Assembly (NCBI GenBank): GCA_910584615.1
Contig: CAJUAM010000005.1
Coordinates: 1-64,000 of the forward strand
From: an uncultured Dorea sp.
Lineage (GTDB): Bacteria; Bacillota; Clostridia; Lachnospirales; Lachnospiraceae
Length of the DNA stretch: 64,000 bases
Direction of reading: 5' to 3'
Positions 26,897 to 35,639 of the stretch are shown here, piece by piece. The first letter of the stretch is position 1. Every line of letters begins with the position of its first letter. The notes under the pieces are model-generated. The model was not told the DNA's origin. It did no database searches and saw nothing but the letters and a program-made list of their open reading frames with translations. The position numbers and the translations under genes were made by a program.

Positions 26897-27226
26897 GTGT
26901 GTAACCTCCCTATATTTATGATTTGATATGCAAAGACCTGATGATGACGGTATCCGCATATTAAAATATTAAGACATTCCGCAAGTATTCCCCATATAGC
27001 GGTTTATGTCTTTCTAATAAGAAAGTTTAACATATTCCGGAGGAAAATAACAGTCATATATTTTACGGATATTTCCGAAATAAAAGCTGGTTGTATTTTG
27101 AATACACGGAATATATAATATAAATACAATATCTGACTGTGATCAGGACAGGAAATTTTAATGTGAAGGATGAAAGAAGGGTTAAAAGTGAAATGATGGA
27201 TAAAAAAATATGGAGGTAAAAGGATT
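26897..27226. other. Divergent intergenic region between aminopeptidase and dehydrogenase genes
   Basis: This 330-base AT-rich gap holds the aminopeptidase ribosome site at its left edge and the dehydrogenase promoter at 27091-27119. I found no ORF with family character and no RNA structure beyond the inverted repeat reported separately. Confidence 0.5.
27091..27130 (+). promoter_or_regulatory. Promoter with flanking inverted repeat for the Ldh_2-family gene
   Basis: TTGTAT at 27091-27096 and TATAAT at 27114-27119 are 17 bases apart. The -35 box begins TTGTATTT, which recurs inverted as AAATACAA near 27123-27130, so the -10 box lies between two 8-base arms. This could be an operator that covers the promoter. 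Confidence 0.5.
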
Positions 27227-28339
27227 ATGAAGGAGACAAGACCATTTATCGGATGGAAATTAGCAGAGGATTTTATGATCGCCGTGTTTGAAAAATACGG
27301 GGTGCCGACCGAGGAGGCGAAAATCTGCGCGGATGTACTGCTTGAAAGTGACCGGAGAGGGATTGAAAGTCATGGATGCAACCGGTTTAAGCCGATCTAT
27401 ATTGACAGGATCAAGGAAGGTATCCTGAATCCAAAGACGGATTATGAGATCATAAAGGAGACACCGACGACAGCTGTTGTGGACGGTCATAACGGGATGG
27501 GGATGGTGATCGGGAAAAAGGCCATGCAGCTTGCCATTGACAAAGCGAAGCAGTACGGCATGGGTATGGTGGCGGTGCGTAACTCTACCCATTATGGGAT
27601 TGCGGGATATTATGTGACGATGTGTACAAAGAATAATATGGTCGGCATTACGGGGACCAATGCCAGACCGTCCATAGCTCCGACCTTTGGTGTGGAGAAT
27701 ATGCTGGGGACAAATCCTATCACCTTCGGTCTGCCTACAGATGAGCCGTTTCCGTTCGTGTTAGACTGTGCGACTTCTATATCCCAGCGGGGAAAGATTG
27801 AATTTTACGCAAGGAACGGGATGGATACACCGGCGGGAATGGTGATTGGAAATGACGGAGAGGCAGTAACTGACAGCCGGCAGATCTTAAAAGATCTTAA
27901 CAGCGGTAAGGCAGCCCTTACTCCGCTTGGGGGAATCGGTGAGGAGCTTGCCGGTTATAAAGGCTACGGCTACGCAACAGTCGTAGAGATCCTTTCAGCG
28001 GCGCTTCAGGCAGGAAGCTTTCTTAAGATGCTCTCCGGGAAAGATGATGAGGGCAGAAAGATACCTTATCCTCTGGGACACTTCTTTATCGCCATTGACA
28101 CGGAAGCGTTCATGGGCGCAGAGAGCTTTAAAAATACGGCAGGAGAGATCTTAAGACAGCTTCGTGCTTCTAAAAAAGCGCCGGGTCAGGATCAAATCTA
28201 TACGGCGGGAGAAAAGGAATATGAGATCTGGCAGTTTAGGAAAGATAAAGGAGTTCCGGTAGGGGAGGCAGTCCAGAAGGAGTTTATAAAGATGCGGGAT
28301 GAGCTTAAGCTTACACAGTTTACGTTCCCGTTTGAATAA
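27227..28339 (+). CDS. Malate/L-lactate dehydrogenase family oxidoreductase (Ldh_2)
   Basis: This 370-residue protein belongs to the Ldh_2 family (malate/L-lactate, ureidoglycolate, sulfolactate and delta-1-piperideine-2-carboxylate reductases), NAD(P)-dependent enzymes unrelated to classical LDH. Family markers are ESDRRGIESHGCNRF near the N-terminus, VAVRNSTHYGIAGYY with the catalytic histidine, and TNPITFGLPTDEPFPFVLD. Which 2-hydroxy or 2-imino acid it handles cannot be told. ATG 27227 follows TGGAGGTAAAAGG. It is a single-gene unit ending in a hairpin shared with the convergent gene. Confidence 0.85.
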   Translation: MKETRPFIGWKLAEDFMIAVFEKYGVPTEEAKICADVLLESDRRGIESHGCNRFKPIYIDRIKEGILNPKTDYEIIKETPTTAVVDGHNGMGMVIGKKAMQLAIDKAKQYGMGMVAVRNSTHYGIAGYYVTMCTKNNMVGITGTNARPSIAPTFGVENMLGTNPITFGLPTDEPFPFVLDCATSISQRGKIEFYARNGMDTPAGMVIGNDGEAVTDSRQILKDLNSGKAALTPLGGIGEELAGYKGYGYATVVEILSAALQAGSFLKMLSGKDDEGRKIPYPLGHFFIAIDTEAFMGAESFKNTAGEILRQLRASKKAPGQDQIYTAGEKEYEIWQFRKDKGVPVGEAVQKEFIKMRDELKLTQFTFPFE

Positions 28340-28340
28340 G

Positions 28341-28377
28341 ATATAAGGGGTGCGGCGGTCTGCCATACCCCTTATAT
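28341..28377. terminator. Hairpin between convergent genes, probable bidirectional terminator
   Basis: ATATAAGGGG (28341-28350) pairs with CCCCTTATAT (28368-28377). No T-run follows on either strand, so termination strength is uncertain. Confidence 0.55.
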
Positions 28378-28386
28378 CAGTCCATG

Positions 28387-29400
28387 TCAGTGTTTTGCGT
28401 ATACTGCATCCATATCTGGTTCCGGAGATTTTTGTCTGTCATTTGGCACTTCTGTTTTCTTTTGGTTGCTGAGCGCGCCTGCTTCCATGGCGTCTGCGAA
28501 GTTGATCGGATGATTTCTCATATGTACTTTCAGAAGTTCAAACAGACGGAGTGTCGGACGCCTGGATTCTAAAGCACTTACGGCATCCACATATTTGCAG
28601 CCGGTCTGTGCGGCGAGTTTTTTAAGCTGTTCGTTGATTTTCTGCGCAGCGGTACTTTCGGAGACAATGGATACGATGTAGATGGCAGCCTGTGTTTTTG
28701 TGTGGATCATGTAGAGCAGCCACTCATATTTTGAGATGAAATCATCAATATTGACATTTTCATCCAGAATATCTATATCTCCCATGTTTACAAAAATCTT
28801 GCGTGGATTTAAGTCATATAGGCATACCTTTAAGTAAGTTTCGATCTGGCTTAAGCGGATGTCTTTTACACTGCGGTTATAGATTGGCTCTGTAATATGA
28901 AAGGCCTGACTAAGTTCTCCGATCGGAAGTGATGCGAAGGTGTTGGATCCGAAAAGTACAACGCCGCCTGCTTCTGTAATACTGTTTAATTCACGATATT
29001 TTTCCATTTCATCTTCTCCTTGGCTGTTTCTGGATGATTTTACAGGTGTATCTGCGCATGCTGTGTGAGCGGCATCCGAAGAAAATCCTGTATTGCCTGA
29101 AAGTTCCCTGATAAGCTTTCTTCCTGCCTTTTGAGTCTGCCTGTCATAGTGTCGGTTGATAAAGTAAACAGCCAGATTAGCGGATACGACGACTAAGTTC
29201 AGCAGATATACAACCAGTACATAATTGAATTTGTGGCTGTATAGTTTGGCACAGATCCCGGCAATGTATCCGGCGATGATAAGCAGGATAAACTGCAGAC
29301 TCATAGTTTTTGCTGTTTTTGCTTTGATATTTTTTAAAAGGTTCATAGGCCATGACAGTCCAAAGCAGACCAGCATGGTAGATTCAAGAAGTTCAGCCAT
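28387..29400 (-). CDS. Membrane protein with SemiSWEET/PQ-loop-like N-terminus and degenerate SGNH-like C-terminus
   Basis: I start at ATG 29398-29400, where AGAGAGG is well spaced, giving 337 residues. The first 90 residues have three hydrophobic helices with SWPMNLLKNIKAKTAKTMS, which looks like a SemiSWEET/PQ-loop three-helix unit. After a linker of about 55 residues, a cytosolic or external domain reads GGVVLFGSNTFASLPIGEL, then NRSVKDIRLSQIETYL and IFVNMGDIDILDENV; this is the layout of an SGNH/GDSL hydrolase with block I GDS altered to GSN and block III altered to GDID. Catalysis is therefore doubtful. I do not recognise a named family for the whole protein. It is divergent from a LysR gene. 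Confidence 0.6.
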   Translation of the reverse strand: MAELLESTMLVCFGLSWPMNLLKNIKAKTAKTMSLQFILLIIAGYIAGICAKLYSHKFNYVLVVYLLNLVVVSANLAVYFINRHYDRQTQKAGRKLIRELSGNTGFSSDAAHTACADTPVKSSRNSQGEDEMEKYRELNSITEAGGVVLFGSNTFASLPIGELSQAFHITEPIYNRSVKDIRLSQIETYLKVCLYDLNPRKIFVNMGDIDILDENVNIDDFISKYEWLLYMIHTKTQAAIYIVSIVSESTAAQKINEQLKKLAAQTGCKYVDAVSALESRRPTLRLFELLKVHMRNHPINFADAMEAGALSNQKKTEVPNDRQKSPEPDMDAVYAKH

Positions 29401-29451
29401 TTTAAAAGTCCTCTCTTTCATTCCTGTTTTGCTTCGGGTTTTAGTGTAGCA

Positions 29452-29480
29452 TTGACTTATGATTATGTCTAATATATAAT
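29452..29480 (+). promoter_or_regulatory. Promoter for the LysR-family gene
   Basis: TTGACT at 29452-29457 and TATAAT at 29475-29480 with a 17-base spacer. A perfect palindrome lies just downstream at 29493-29510. Confidence 0.6.
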
Positions 29481-29492
29481 AATTATAAAAAT

Positions 29493-29510
29493 CATAACGT
29501 CAACGTTATG
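29493..29510. promoter_or_regulatory. Palindrome in the divergent promoter region, candidate LysR operator
   Basis: CATAACGT (29493-29500), two bases, and ACGTTATG (29503-29510) form a perfect 8-bp inverted repeat between the divergent membrane-SGNH and LysR genes, immediately downstream of the predicted LysR start point. LysR proteins commonly bind such sites and repress their own gene. Confidence 0.5.
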
Positions 29511-29538
29511 AATATAAGAGAAAGAAAAGAGGGAACAT

Positions 29539-30408
29539 ATGGAACTGACACAGATCCGGTATTTTCTTGAGGTGGCGCATACAAAGCATATGACGAACAG
29601 CGCTAAAAATCTCCATATTACGCAGCCGGCGCTGACACAGGCGGTCAGAAGGCTTGAAGAGGATCTGGGCGTACCGCTCTTTGCGGCAAAGGGCCGTAAT
29701 ATCACACTGACAGAGTACGGGAAATATCTCCAGAAAAAACTTGCCCCTTTGATAGAACAGTTAGATCAGATTCCGGAACAGCTGAACATGATGGTGAAAT
29801 TAGAAGGTGAGACGATCCACATGAATGTACTGGCAGCCTCCGGTCTTGTGATGGAGGCGATCATAGAATATAAAAAAGAGCATGACGATATTTTGTTCCA
29901 GCTGCAGCAGAATTCGGAAAGTGACCTTTATGACATCGCAGTAACGACGAAACTTTTTTATCAGGGGCTGAGTGAGAGGAACAGTTTTGCCTGCGCAGAA
30001 AAGATCTATCTGGCGGTGCCGGAGCATGGTGTATATGGAAACAGGCGTTCCATTCGTCTTGAGGAGGTGGCGGAGGAAGGTTTTGTAAGTCTTTTAGGGT
30101 CCAGAGAGTTCCGGTATATCTGTGACCGGTTCTGCCAGCATGCGGGATTTACACCGAAGGTCATATTTGAGAGCGACAATCCGTCGGCAGTTAAAAATAT
30201 GATCGCGGCTAATATGGGCATTGGATTCTGGCCGGAGTTCACATGGGGAAGTATTGAAAATGAACATGTGAGGCTTTTGGAGATCGAGGAACCGGTATGT
30301 CAGAGGGATATTATCATTTCTTACAATATGAATAAGATAGACAGTCATAATGTGACAGAATTTTATGAATTTCTTATAGAGTTTTTCAAAAGAAGAAAAG
30401 AAGGATGA
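29539..30408 (+). CDS. LysR-family transcriptional regulator
   Basis: The 289-residue regulator has the winged helix-turn-helix at residues 1-60 (ELTQIRYFLEVAHTKHMTNS, then LHITQPALTQAVRRLEEDLG) and a periplasmic-binding-protein-like effector domain. It is divergent from the membrane-SGNH gene with a palindrome between them, so that gene is its most likely target besides itself; the dipeptidase downstream has a separate possible promoter. The effector is unknown. Confidence 0.9.
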   Translation: MELTQIRYFLEVAHTKHMTNSAKNLHITQPALTQAVRRLEEDLGVPLFAAKGRNITLTEYGKYLQKKLAPLIEQLDQIPEQLNMMVKLEGETIHMNVLAASGLVMEAIIEYKKEHDDILFQLQQNSESDLYDIAVTTKLFYQGLSERNSFACAEKIYLAVPEHGVYGNRRSIRLEEVAEEGFVSLLGSREFRYICDRFCQHAGFTPKVIFESDNPSAVKNMIAANMGIGFWPEFTWGSIENEHVRLLEIEEPVCQRDIIISYNMNKIDSHNVTEFYEFLIEFFKRRKEG

Positions 30409-30443
30409 TTCGCTGAAATATTTAATATTTTTCCGGATTTAGT

Positions 30444-30471
30444 TTGTTTTTTGTAAAATTTGTACTATAAT
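30444..30471 (+). promoter_or_regulatory. Possible promoter for pepD
   Basis: TATAAT at 30466-30471 is preceded by a weak -35 (TTGTTT, 30444-30449) at 16 bases. Confidence 0.4.
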
Positions 30472-30506
30472 GGATAGAAGAAATGTCGAAAAGGAGAGTA
30501 ATGATA

Positions 30507-31955
30507 ATGGCAGTATTAGAAAATCTTGAACCAAAGAAAGTATTTCAGTTTTTTGAGGAGATTTGTCAGATTCCGCACGGTACGTTTGATATGGACCGTA
30601 TCAGCGATTACTGTGCAAAGTTTGCGAAAGACCGGGGACTTAGGTACATACAGGATGAGGTAAAGAATGTGATTATCTTTAAGCCGGGAACCGCCGGTTA
30701 TGAGGACAGCGAACCGGTGATTTTGCAGGGACATATGGATATGGTCTGTGAAAAGACACCGGATTCAGACCATGATTTTAAAAAGGATCCTTTAGATCTG
30801 TATATTGAGGACGGTTACATAAGAGCGCGCAATACGACTCTTGGCGGTGATGACGGGATAGCTGTCGCGATGGCTATGGCACTTCTTGACAGTGATGATA
30901 TCCCGCATCCTCCGATCGAGGCAGTATTTACAGTTGATGAAGAGACTGGAATGGGCGGCGCGATCGGAGTTGATCTGTCTGTTTTAAAAGGACATAAGCT
31001 GATCAATATTGATTCTGAGGAAGAGGGGATCTTAACTACAGGCTGTGCCGGAGGTATCAGGATCACTACAGAGATTCCGGTGACAAAAGAAGAAAAAAGC
31101 GGCGCTTGTGTTAAATTAGAGATCAAAGGATTAAAAGGCGGTCATTCCGGAGCCGAGATCCATGAGCAGAGAGGAAACGCGCATAAGCTGATGGGACGTC
31201 TCCTTCACCGTATATCTGAGGAAATGGACTTCAGACTGGCAGATATAAAGGGAGGTTCCAAAGAGAATGTCATTGCCATGGACAATACAGCTAATATCGT
31301 TGTGGACGGGGCAGATGCTGAGAAAGCAGTCGCGGTTGCAGCCAAGATGAAGGCTGTGTATGAGAATGAATTTATGGGAGATGAGCCGGGCCTTACAGTT
31401 ACGGCAGAGGTTACAGGCGAGGGAAGTTATCAGGTGTTTGATAAGGCAAGCACAGACCGGATCGTTGCATATCTGATCATCAATCCATACGGAGTGCAGG
31501 GCTTTAGCCGGAAGCTTGAGGGGCTGACAGAAAGCTCTATCAATATCGGAGTGATGATGACGAAGGAAGATGTGGTAGAGACGGCATATCTGATGAGAAG
31601 TTCGGTTGAGAGTCTTAAGCAGAATATGCGCATCCAGATTGAAGAGTACGCGAAGCTGATCGGTGCTAAGACTACCATTGACAGCGAGTATCCGGCGTGG
31701 CAGTATGATCCGGATTCTGAGCTTCGGAAAGTGATGGAAGACGTCTACAAGAAGCTTTATGGAAAAGCGCCGGAGGTATTTGCGGTACATGCAGGGCTTG
31801 AGTGCGGGATGTTCCTTGGAAAGAGGTCAGATCTTGACTGTGTTTCCATGGGGCCGAATATGTGTGATATCCACTCCTTTAATGAGAAGCTTGATATCGC
31901 TTCCACAGAACGTACATGGAATTACCTGAAAGCAGTGCTGGCTGCTCTAAAATAA
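30507..31955 (+). CDS. pepD: Cytosolic aminoacyl-histidine dipeptidase (peptidase M20C)
   Basis: About 482 residues, the normal size for PepD, a zinc dipeptidase with broad specificity including carnosine-like peptides. Metal-site motifs are seen: VILQGHMDMVCEK, then TTLGGDDGIAVAMAMALLD, and the glutamates of FTVDEETGMGGAIG; a GGHSGAEIHEQRGNA motif marks the lid domain, and HAGLECGMF is near the end. ATG 30507 and ATG 30501 are both plausible relative to AAGGAG; I favour 30507 because the family start MAVLENLEPKKVF begins there. Confidence 0.92.
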   Translation: MAVLENLEPKKVFQFFEEICQIPHGTFDMDRISDYCAKFAKDRGLRYIQDEVKNVIIFKPGTAGYEDSEPVILQGHMDMVCEKTPDSDHDFKKDPLDLYIEDGYIRARNTTLGGDDGIAVAMAMALLDSDDIPHPPIEAVFTVDEETGMGGAIGVDLSVLKGHKLINIDSEEEGILTTGCAGGIRITTEIPVTKEEKSGACVKLEIKGLKGGHSGAEIHEQRGNAHKLMGRLLHRISEEMDFRLADIKGGSKENVIAMDNTANIVVDGADAEKAVAVAAKMKAVYENEFMGDEPGLTVTAEVTGEGSYQVFDKASTDRIVAYLIINPYGVQGFSRKLEGLTESSINIGVMMTKEDVVETAYLMRSSVESLKQNMRIQIEEYAKLIGAKTTIDSEYPAWQYDPDSELRKVMEDVYKKLYGKAPEVFAVHAGLECGMFLGKRSDLDCVSMGPNMCDIHSFNEKLDIASTERTWNYLKAVLAALK

Positions 31956-31981
31956 AACACGCCCGGAAAGTAAAAGAAAAC

Positions 31982-32015
31982 GGCCTGTCCTATGAATAAG
32001 GGGCAGGTCCTTTTT
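31982..32015 (+). terminator. Terminator after pepD
   Basis: GGCCTGTCC pairs with GGGCAGGTCC (one bulged base, one G-T pair) over an AT-rich loop, followed by TTTTT. Confidence 0.7.
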
Positions 32016-32044
32016 CATATAGTGCAAAAAAAGGAAGATGGCAT

Positions 32045-32785
32045 TTGCACATGTATCACAGGTTTCGCGGAAAAATGTATATAAATAGCGGAAAGCTTTT
32101 TGTACTCCTTCTTCTTTTAGCGCTGTTTACCGTACTTGGGACTGAAAAGCTTAAAAGTTTTGGGGTACATAATACAGAAAAAGCAAGGAAGGTTTCTGAC
32201 GAGGATTTCAGGAATGGATTTTTTTCTGACGAGATGTGGGAGAGGGAAGAGGAACTTTCCCCGCAATGCAGACAGTACCTTAGTCAGGTGAAGAATGAAG
32301 CAGTCTATTTTCCGGTTCCGGAGTCCACACTGAATTCTTCTCTTAAAACTTCTTATGCGGACAGCTGGATGAAAGAACGCACATACGGCGGACAGAGGGG
32401 ACATGAGGGGACAGACATCATGGCAGCCAAAAACCAGAGAGGACTGTATCCGGTGGTCAGTATTACGGATGGTGTGATCAGCAATCTGGGATGGCTGGAC
32501 CGGGGAGGATACCGGATCGGTATTACGACAGGCGACGGCACCTATTATTATTACGCGCATTTGGATTCCTATGCCAATATCAAAGAAGGGAGTCCTGTGA
32601 AAGCCGGAGAACTTTTAGGATATATGGGTGATTCCGGATATGGACCGGAGGGTACGACAGGGAATTTTGACGTACATCTTCATCTGGGGATTTATTTTTA
32701 CAGGGACGGAGAAGAGATCAGTGTCAATCCATATTATCTTCTTAAATTTCTCGAAAATAATAAATTAAAATACGCATATTCCTAG
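32045..32785 (+). CDS. Membrane-anchored M23 (LytM-type) peptidase-like protein
   Basis: A protein of 244-246 residues with an N-terminal membrane segment (LFVLLLLLALFTVLGTEKL) and a C-terminal peptidase M23 domain. The zinc ligands are present: histidine and aspartate of RGHEGTDIMAA and the HxH pair in FDVHLHLGIYF; the intervening YYYYAHLDSY is also typical. It should therefore be a potentially active peptidoglycan endopeptidase, or a regulator in spore or division processes. TTG 32045 has an AAGGAAG site 7 bases upstream; ATG 32051 is the alternative. It stands alone between two transcription units. Confidence 0.82.
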   Translation: MHMYHRFRGKMYINSGKLFVLLLLLALFTVLGTEKLKSFGVHNTEKARKVSDEDFRNGFFSDEMWEREEELSPQCRQYLSQVKNEAVYFPVPESTLNSSLKTSYADSWMKERTYGGQRGHEGTDIMAAKNQRGLYPVVSITDGVISNLGWLDRGGYRIGITTGDGTYYYYAHLDSYANIKEGSPVKAGELLGYMGDSGYGPEGTTGNFDVHLHLGIYFYRDGEEISVNPYYLLKFLENNKLKYAYS

Positions 32786-32858
32786 AGTTATATAAAAAGA
32801 TGTGATATACTAAAAATGTATGCGCAAAAGTGCAATTACTGACAGACGGAGGAATAGC

Positions 32859-34244
32859 ATGAGGCTGCCGGAAGAGTTTGAAGAGAAGATGAAGGGACTT
32901 TTAAAAGAAGAGTTCTCAGATTATATTGCATGTTATGACAAGCCGCGTTATTACGGGCTCCGGGTGAATACAGATAAGATATCCGCAGAGGAATTCGAAA
33001 AGATCTGTCCGTTTGCTATCCGGCCTGTACCCTGGATAAAGAATGGCTATTATTATGACGGTGAGAAGGATGCGCCGTCAAAACATCCTTACTATTATGC
33101 CGGGCTTTATTATCTGCAGGAGCCAAGCGCCATGACGCCGGCGAGCCGTATTCCTATCGAACCGGGAGATAAGGTGCTGGATGTATGCGCCGCGCCGGGA
33201 GGGAAGGCTACGGAACTTGGGGCAAGGCTTAAGAGGGATGGAATTCTTGTGGCGAATGATCTCAGCAGTTCGAGGGCAAAAGGGCTTCTTAAGAATATCG
33301 AAGTGTTTGGCATCGGTAATGTGCTTGTACTCAGCGAGGAGCCGGGGAAGCTTTCCGGTTATTTTACAGAGTATTTTGACAAGATATTGATCGATGCGCC
33401 CTGTTCCGGAGAAGGGATGTTCAGAAAAGACAGAAAGATGGTAAAAGCATGGGAAGAGCACGGACCGGAATTTTTCTCTAATATACAAAAGAGCATCATC
33501 CTGCAGGCCGCCCATATGTTAAAGCCGGGAGGAATGCTTTTGTATTCCACCTGCACTTTTGACAGCAGAGAGAATGAGCAGGTGATCGAGCACCTTCTTG
33601 ATACGTTTCCTGAGTTTCGTATCGTTTCAATGGAAGGCTATGAGGGCTTTTGCAAAGGCCGGCCTGAGGTTACAAGATCGAAGCGTCCAGAACTTTCGGA
33701 TACTGTGCGTATCTTTCCGCACAGGATGGAAGGGGAGGGACACTATCTGGCGCTTCTTCAGAAAGGACAGCCATCAGAGACAGAGTCTGGGACTGTCTGC
33801 AAAGATAAAAGAGGAAAGAAGCGGTTTTCAGAAGGACTTTGGAACTTTCTGGAGGATGTATCTGTCTCCTTTGACCCGGGGCGTATGGATATCAAGGGAG
33901 AGAGGGTTTATTATATGCCAAAGGGCCTTCCTGACATGCGGGGAATCCGTTTCCTGCGCACAGGACTCTTTCTGGGTGAACTTAAGAAGAACAGGTTTGA
34001 GCCAAGCCAGGCTTTTGCCATGTATCTGAAAAAAGGAGAATATGCAAAAACCATTGACTTAAGCGCGAAAGATGAGCGGATTTTCAGGTATCTTAAGGGG
34101 GAGACGATTCATGTGTCTGACCTTGTAAAAGACAGTGATAAGGGATGGTATCTGATCTGTGTGGACTCTTATCCCCTTGGATGGGGCAAGCTTTTGAAAG
34201 GTACCCTTAAGAATAAGTATCTTCCGGGATGGAGACTGTGCTGA
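32859..34244 (+). CDS. RsmF/NOP2-family rRNA cytosine-C5 methyltransferase
   Basis: The 461-residue protein combines a RsmB/NOP2/Sun methyltransferase domain with a C-terminal RNA-binding extension (about residues 300-461) as in RsmF/YebU-like enzymes. The SAM motif is KVLDVCAAPGGKATELGARL; the catalytic cysteines lie in IDAPCSGEGMFRKD and LLYSTCTFDSREN. These make 5-methylcytosine in rRNA; the exact position is not known. ATG 32859 follows CGGAGGAA. Its TGA overlaps the next ATG (34242-34246), beginning a tightly coupled run of RNA-modification genes. Confidence 0.9.
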   Translation: MRLPEEFEEKMKGLLKEEFSDYIACYDKPRYYGLRVNTDKISAEEFEKICPFAIRPVPWIKNGYYYDGEKDAPSKHPYYYAGLYYLQEPSAMTPASRIPIEPGDKVLDVCAAPGGKATELGARLKRDGILVANDLSSSRAKGLLKNIEVFGIGNVLVLSEEPGKLSGYFTEYFDKILIDAPCSGEGMFRKDRKMVKAWEEHGPEFFSNIQKSIILQAAHMLKPGGMLLYSTCTFDSRENEQVIEHLLDTFPEFRIVSMEGYEGFCKGRPEVTRSKRPELSDTVRIFPHRMEGEGHYLALLQKGQPSETESGTVCKDKRGKKRFSEGLWNFLEDVSVSFDPGRMDIKGERVYYMPKGLPDMRGIRFLRTGLFLGELKKNRFEPSQAFAMYLKKGEYAKTIDLSAKDERIFRYLKGETIHVSDLVKDSDKGWYLICVDSYPLGWGKLLKGTLKNKYLPGWRLC

Positions 34245-34963
34245 TGATAAGATTAGATAAATATCTGGCTGATATGGGCGAAGGCACCAGGCAGGAAGTA
34301 AAAAAATATATCCGTCAGGGGCGGACTGCCGTGGATGGTAAAGTTATAAAAAAGCCGGAGTATAAGGTTGATGAGACAAAACAGCGGGTTATGCTGGATG
34401 AAAGAGAAGTCTGTTACCAGCAATTTGAATATTACATGCTCAACAAACCGGCAGGAGTGGTGTCCGCGACAGAGGATCCCCGTGAAAAGACAGTGATCGA
34501 ACTGATCGCGGGGCATAAAAGAAAGGATTTGTTCCCGGCAGGAAGACTTGATAAGGATACGGAAGGACTGCTGCTTGTCACCAATGACGGAGCGTTAGCC
34601 CACCGTCTCTTATCGCCGAGGCACCATGTGGACAAGTGCTACTATGCAAGGGTTCGGGGGATCGTGACAGAGGAAGATACAAAAAAGTTCTTAGAAGGTG
34701 TTGATATCGGAACAAAAGGCCATGAAGAGCAGACGGCTCCCGGGCGGCTTGTGATTTTAAAAACAGATGAGATGACAGAGATCTCCGAGATCCTTCTTAC
34801 TATTCACGAGGGAAAGTACCACCAGGTAAAGCGGATGTTTGAGGCGGTAGGAAAGAAGGTTGAGTATCTTAGACGGGAGAGCATGGGAAGTCTTGTGCTT
34901 GATAAAGATCTCAGTCCCGGACAGTACCGTAAGCTTACTGAGAAGGAGTTAGAAAGTTTATGA
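34244..34963 (+). CDS. RsuA/RluB-family 16S or 23S rRNA pseudouridine synthase
   Basis: At 239 residues, this has an N-terminal S4 RNA-binding domain (MIRLDKYLADMGEGTRQEV) and the pseudouridine synthase core with the catalytic aspartate in PAGRLDKDTEGLLLVTNDG. The KYHQVKRMFEAVGKKV motif is typical of the RsuA subgroup. The ATG shares one base with the stop of the methyltransferase gene and the 3' end overlaps the HAD gene by 4 bases (ATGA), indicating translational coupling throughout. Confidence 0.9.
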   Translation: MIRLDKYLADMGEGTRQEVKKYIRQGRTAVDGKVIKKPEYKVDETKQRVMLDEREVCYQQFEYYMLNKPAGVVSATEDPREKTVIELIAGHKRKDLFPAGRLDKDTEGLLLVTNDGALAHRLLSPRHHVDKCYYARVRGIVTEEDTKKFLEGVDIGTKGHEEQTAPGRLVILKTDEMTEISEILLTIHEGKYHQVKRMFEAVGKKVEYLRRESMGSLVLDKDLSPGQYRKLTEKELESL

Positions 34964-35637
34964 TAGATATGTTGGAAAATATGGAAGCGTGTATCTTTGA
35001 TCTTGATGGAACATTGGTAGATTCTATGTGGGTATGGGTGGCTGTGGATGAAGAATATATCAGAAAGTATAAGCTTACGAAGCCTGAGAATTTCCATGGC
35101 GGGATGGAGGGCAAGAGTTATTCGGAGACTGCCCAGTATTTTCTGGATTGTTTCCCCACTCTTCCTCTCAGTAAAGAGGAGATCATGGATGAGTGGACTA
35201 AGATGGCCCATGGGAAATATATGACTGAGGTGCCGCTTAAAAAAGGCGCGAAGGAATTTTTAGAAGACTTAAAAGTTAGGGGGATCAAAACCGGGATCGC
35301 GTCAAGCAATTCCAGAGACATGATCTTTGATACTCTTCGGGCACACGGGATTGAGCAGCTCATTGATTCTGTACGGACTTCCTGCGAAGCGGGCGCAGGA
35401 AAGCCGTCTCCGGATGTGTATCTTCTGGTGGCAGAAGATCTTGATACAGAGCCGGAAAAATGTCTGATCTTTGAGGACGTTCCGATGGGGATCCTTGCAG
35501 GAAAGAATGCGGGAATGAAGACTTGTGCAATAGAGGATGAGTTTTCCAGAGCGCAGGAAGAAAAAAAGCGCGCGCTTGCTGATTATTACATACAGGATTA
35601 TGATGATATTAAAAATAGGACTTATGAGGTGCTTTGA
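34960..35637 (+). CDS. HAD-superfamily phosphatase, beta-phosphoglucomutase-like
   Basis: The 225-residue protein has HAD motif I ACIFDLDGTLVDSMW, motif II in TGIASSNSRD, and motifs III/IV in GKPSPDVYLLV and CLIFEDVPMGILAGK, with a helical cap after motif I. This is the subfamily I phosphatase/beta-phosphoglucomutase layout; the substrate is not predictable. ATG 34960 overlaps the previous stop; ATG 34969 is an alternative. Its own stop overlaps the region just before the YgiQ start. Confidence 0.85.
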   Translation: MIDMLENMEACIFDLDGTLVDSMWVWVAVDEEYIRKYKLTKPENFHGGMEGKSYSETAQYFLDCFPTLPLSKEEIMDEWTKMAHGKYMTEVPLKKGAKEFLEDLKVRGIKTGIASSNSRDMIFDTLRAHGIEQLIDSVRTSCEAGAGKPSPDVYLLVAEDLDTEPEKCLIFEDVPMGILAGKNAGMKTCAIEDEFSRAQEEKKRALADYYIQDYDDIKNRTYEVL

Positions 35638-35639
35638 GG

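Noticed and set aside
31131..31790. 219-codon minus-strand frame inside pepD
   Set aside because: Shadow of a convincing peptidase gene.
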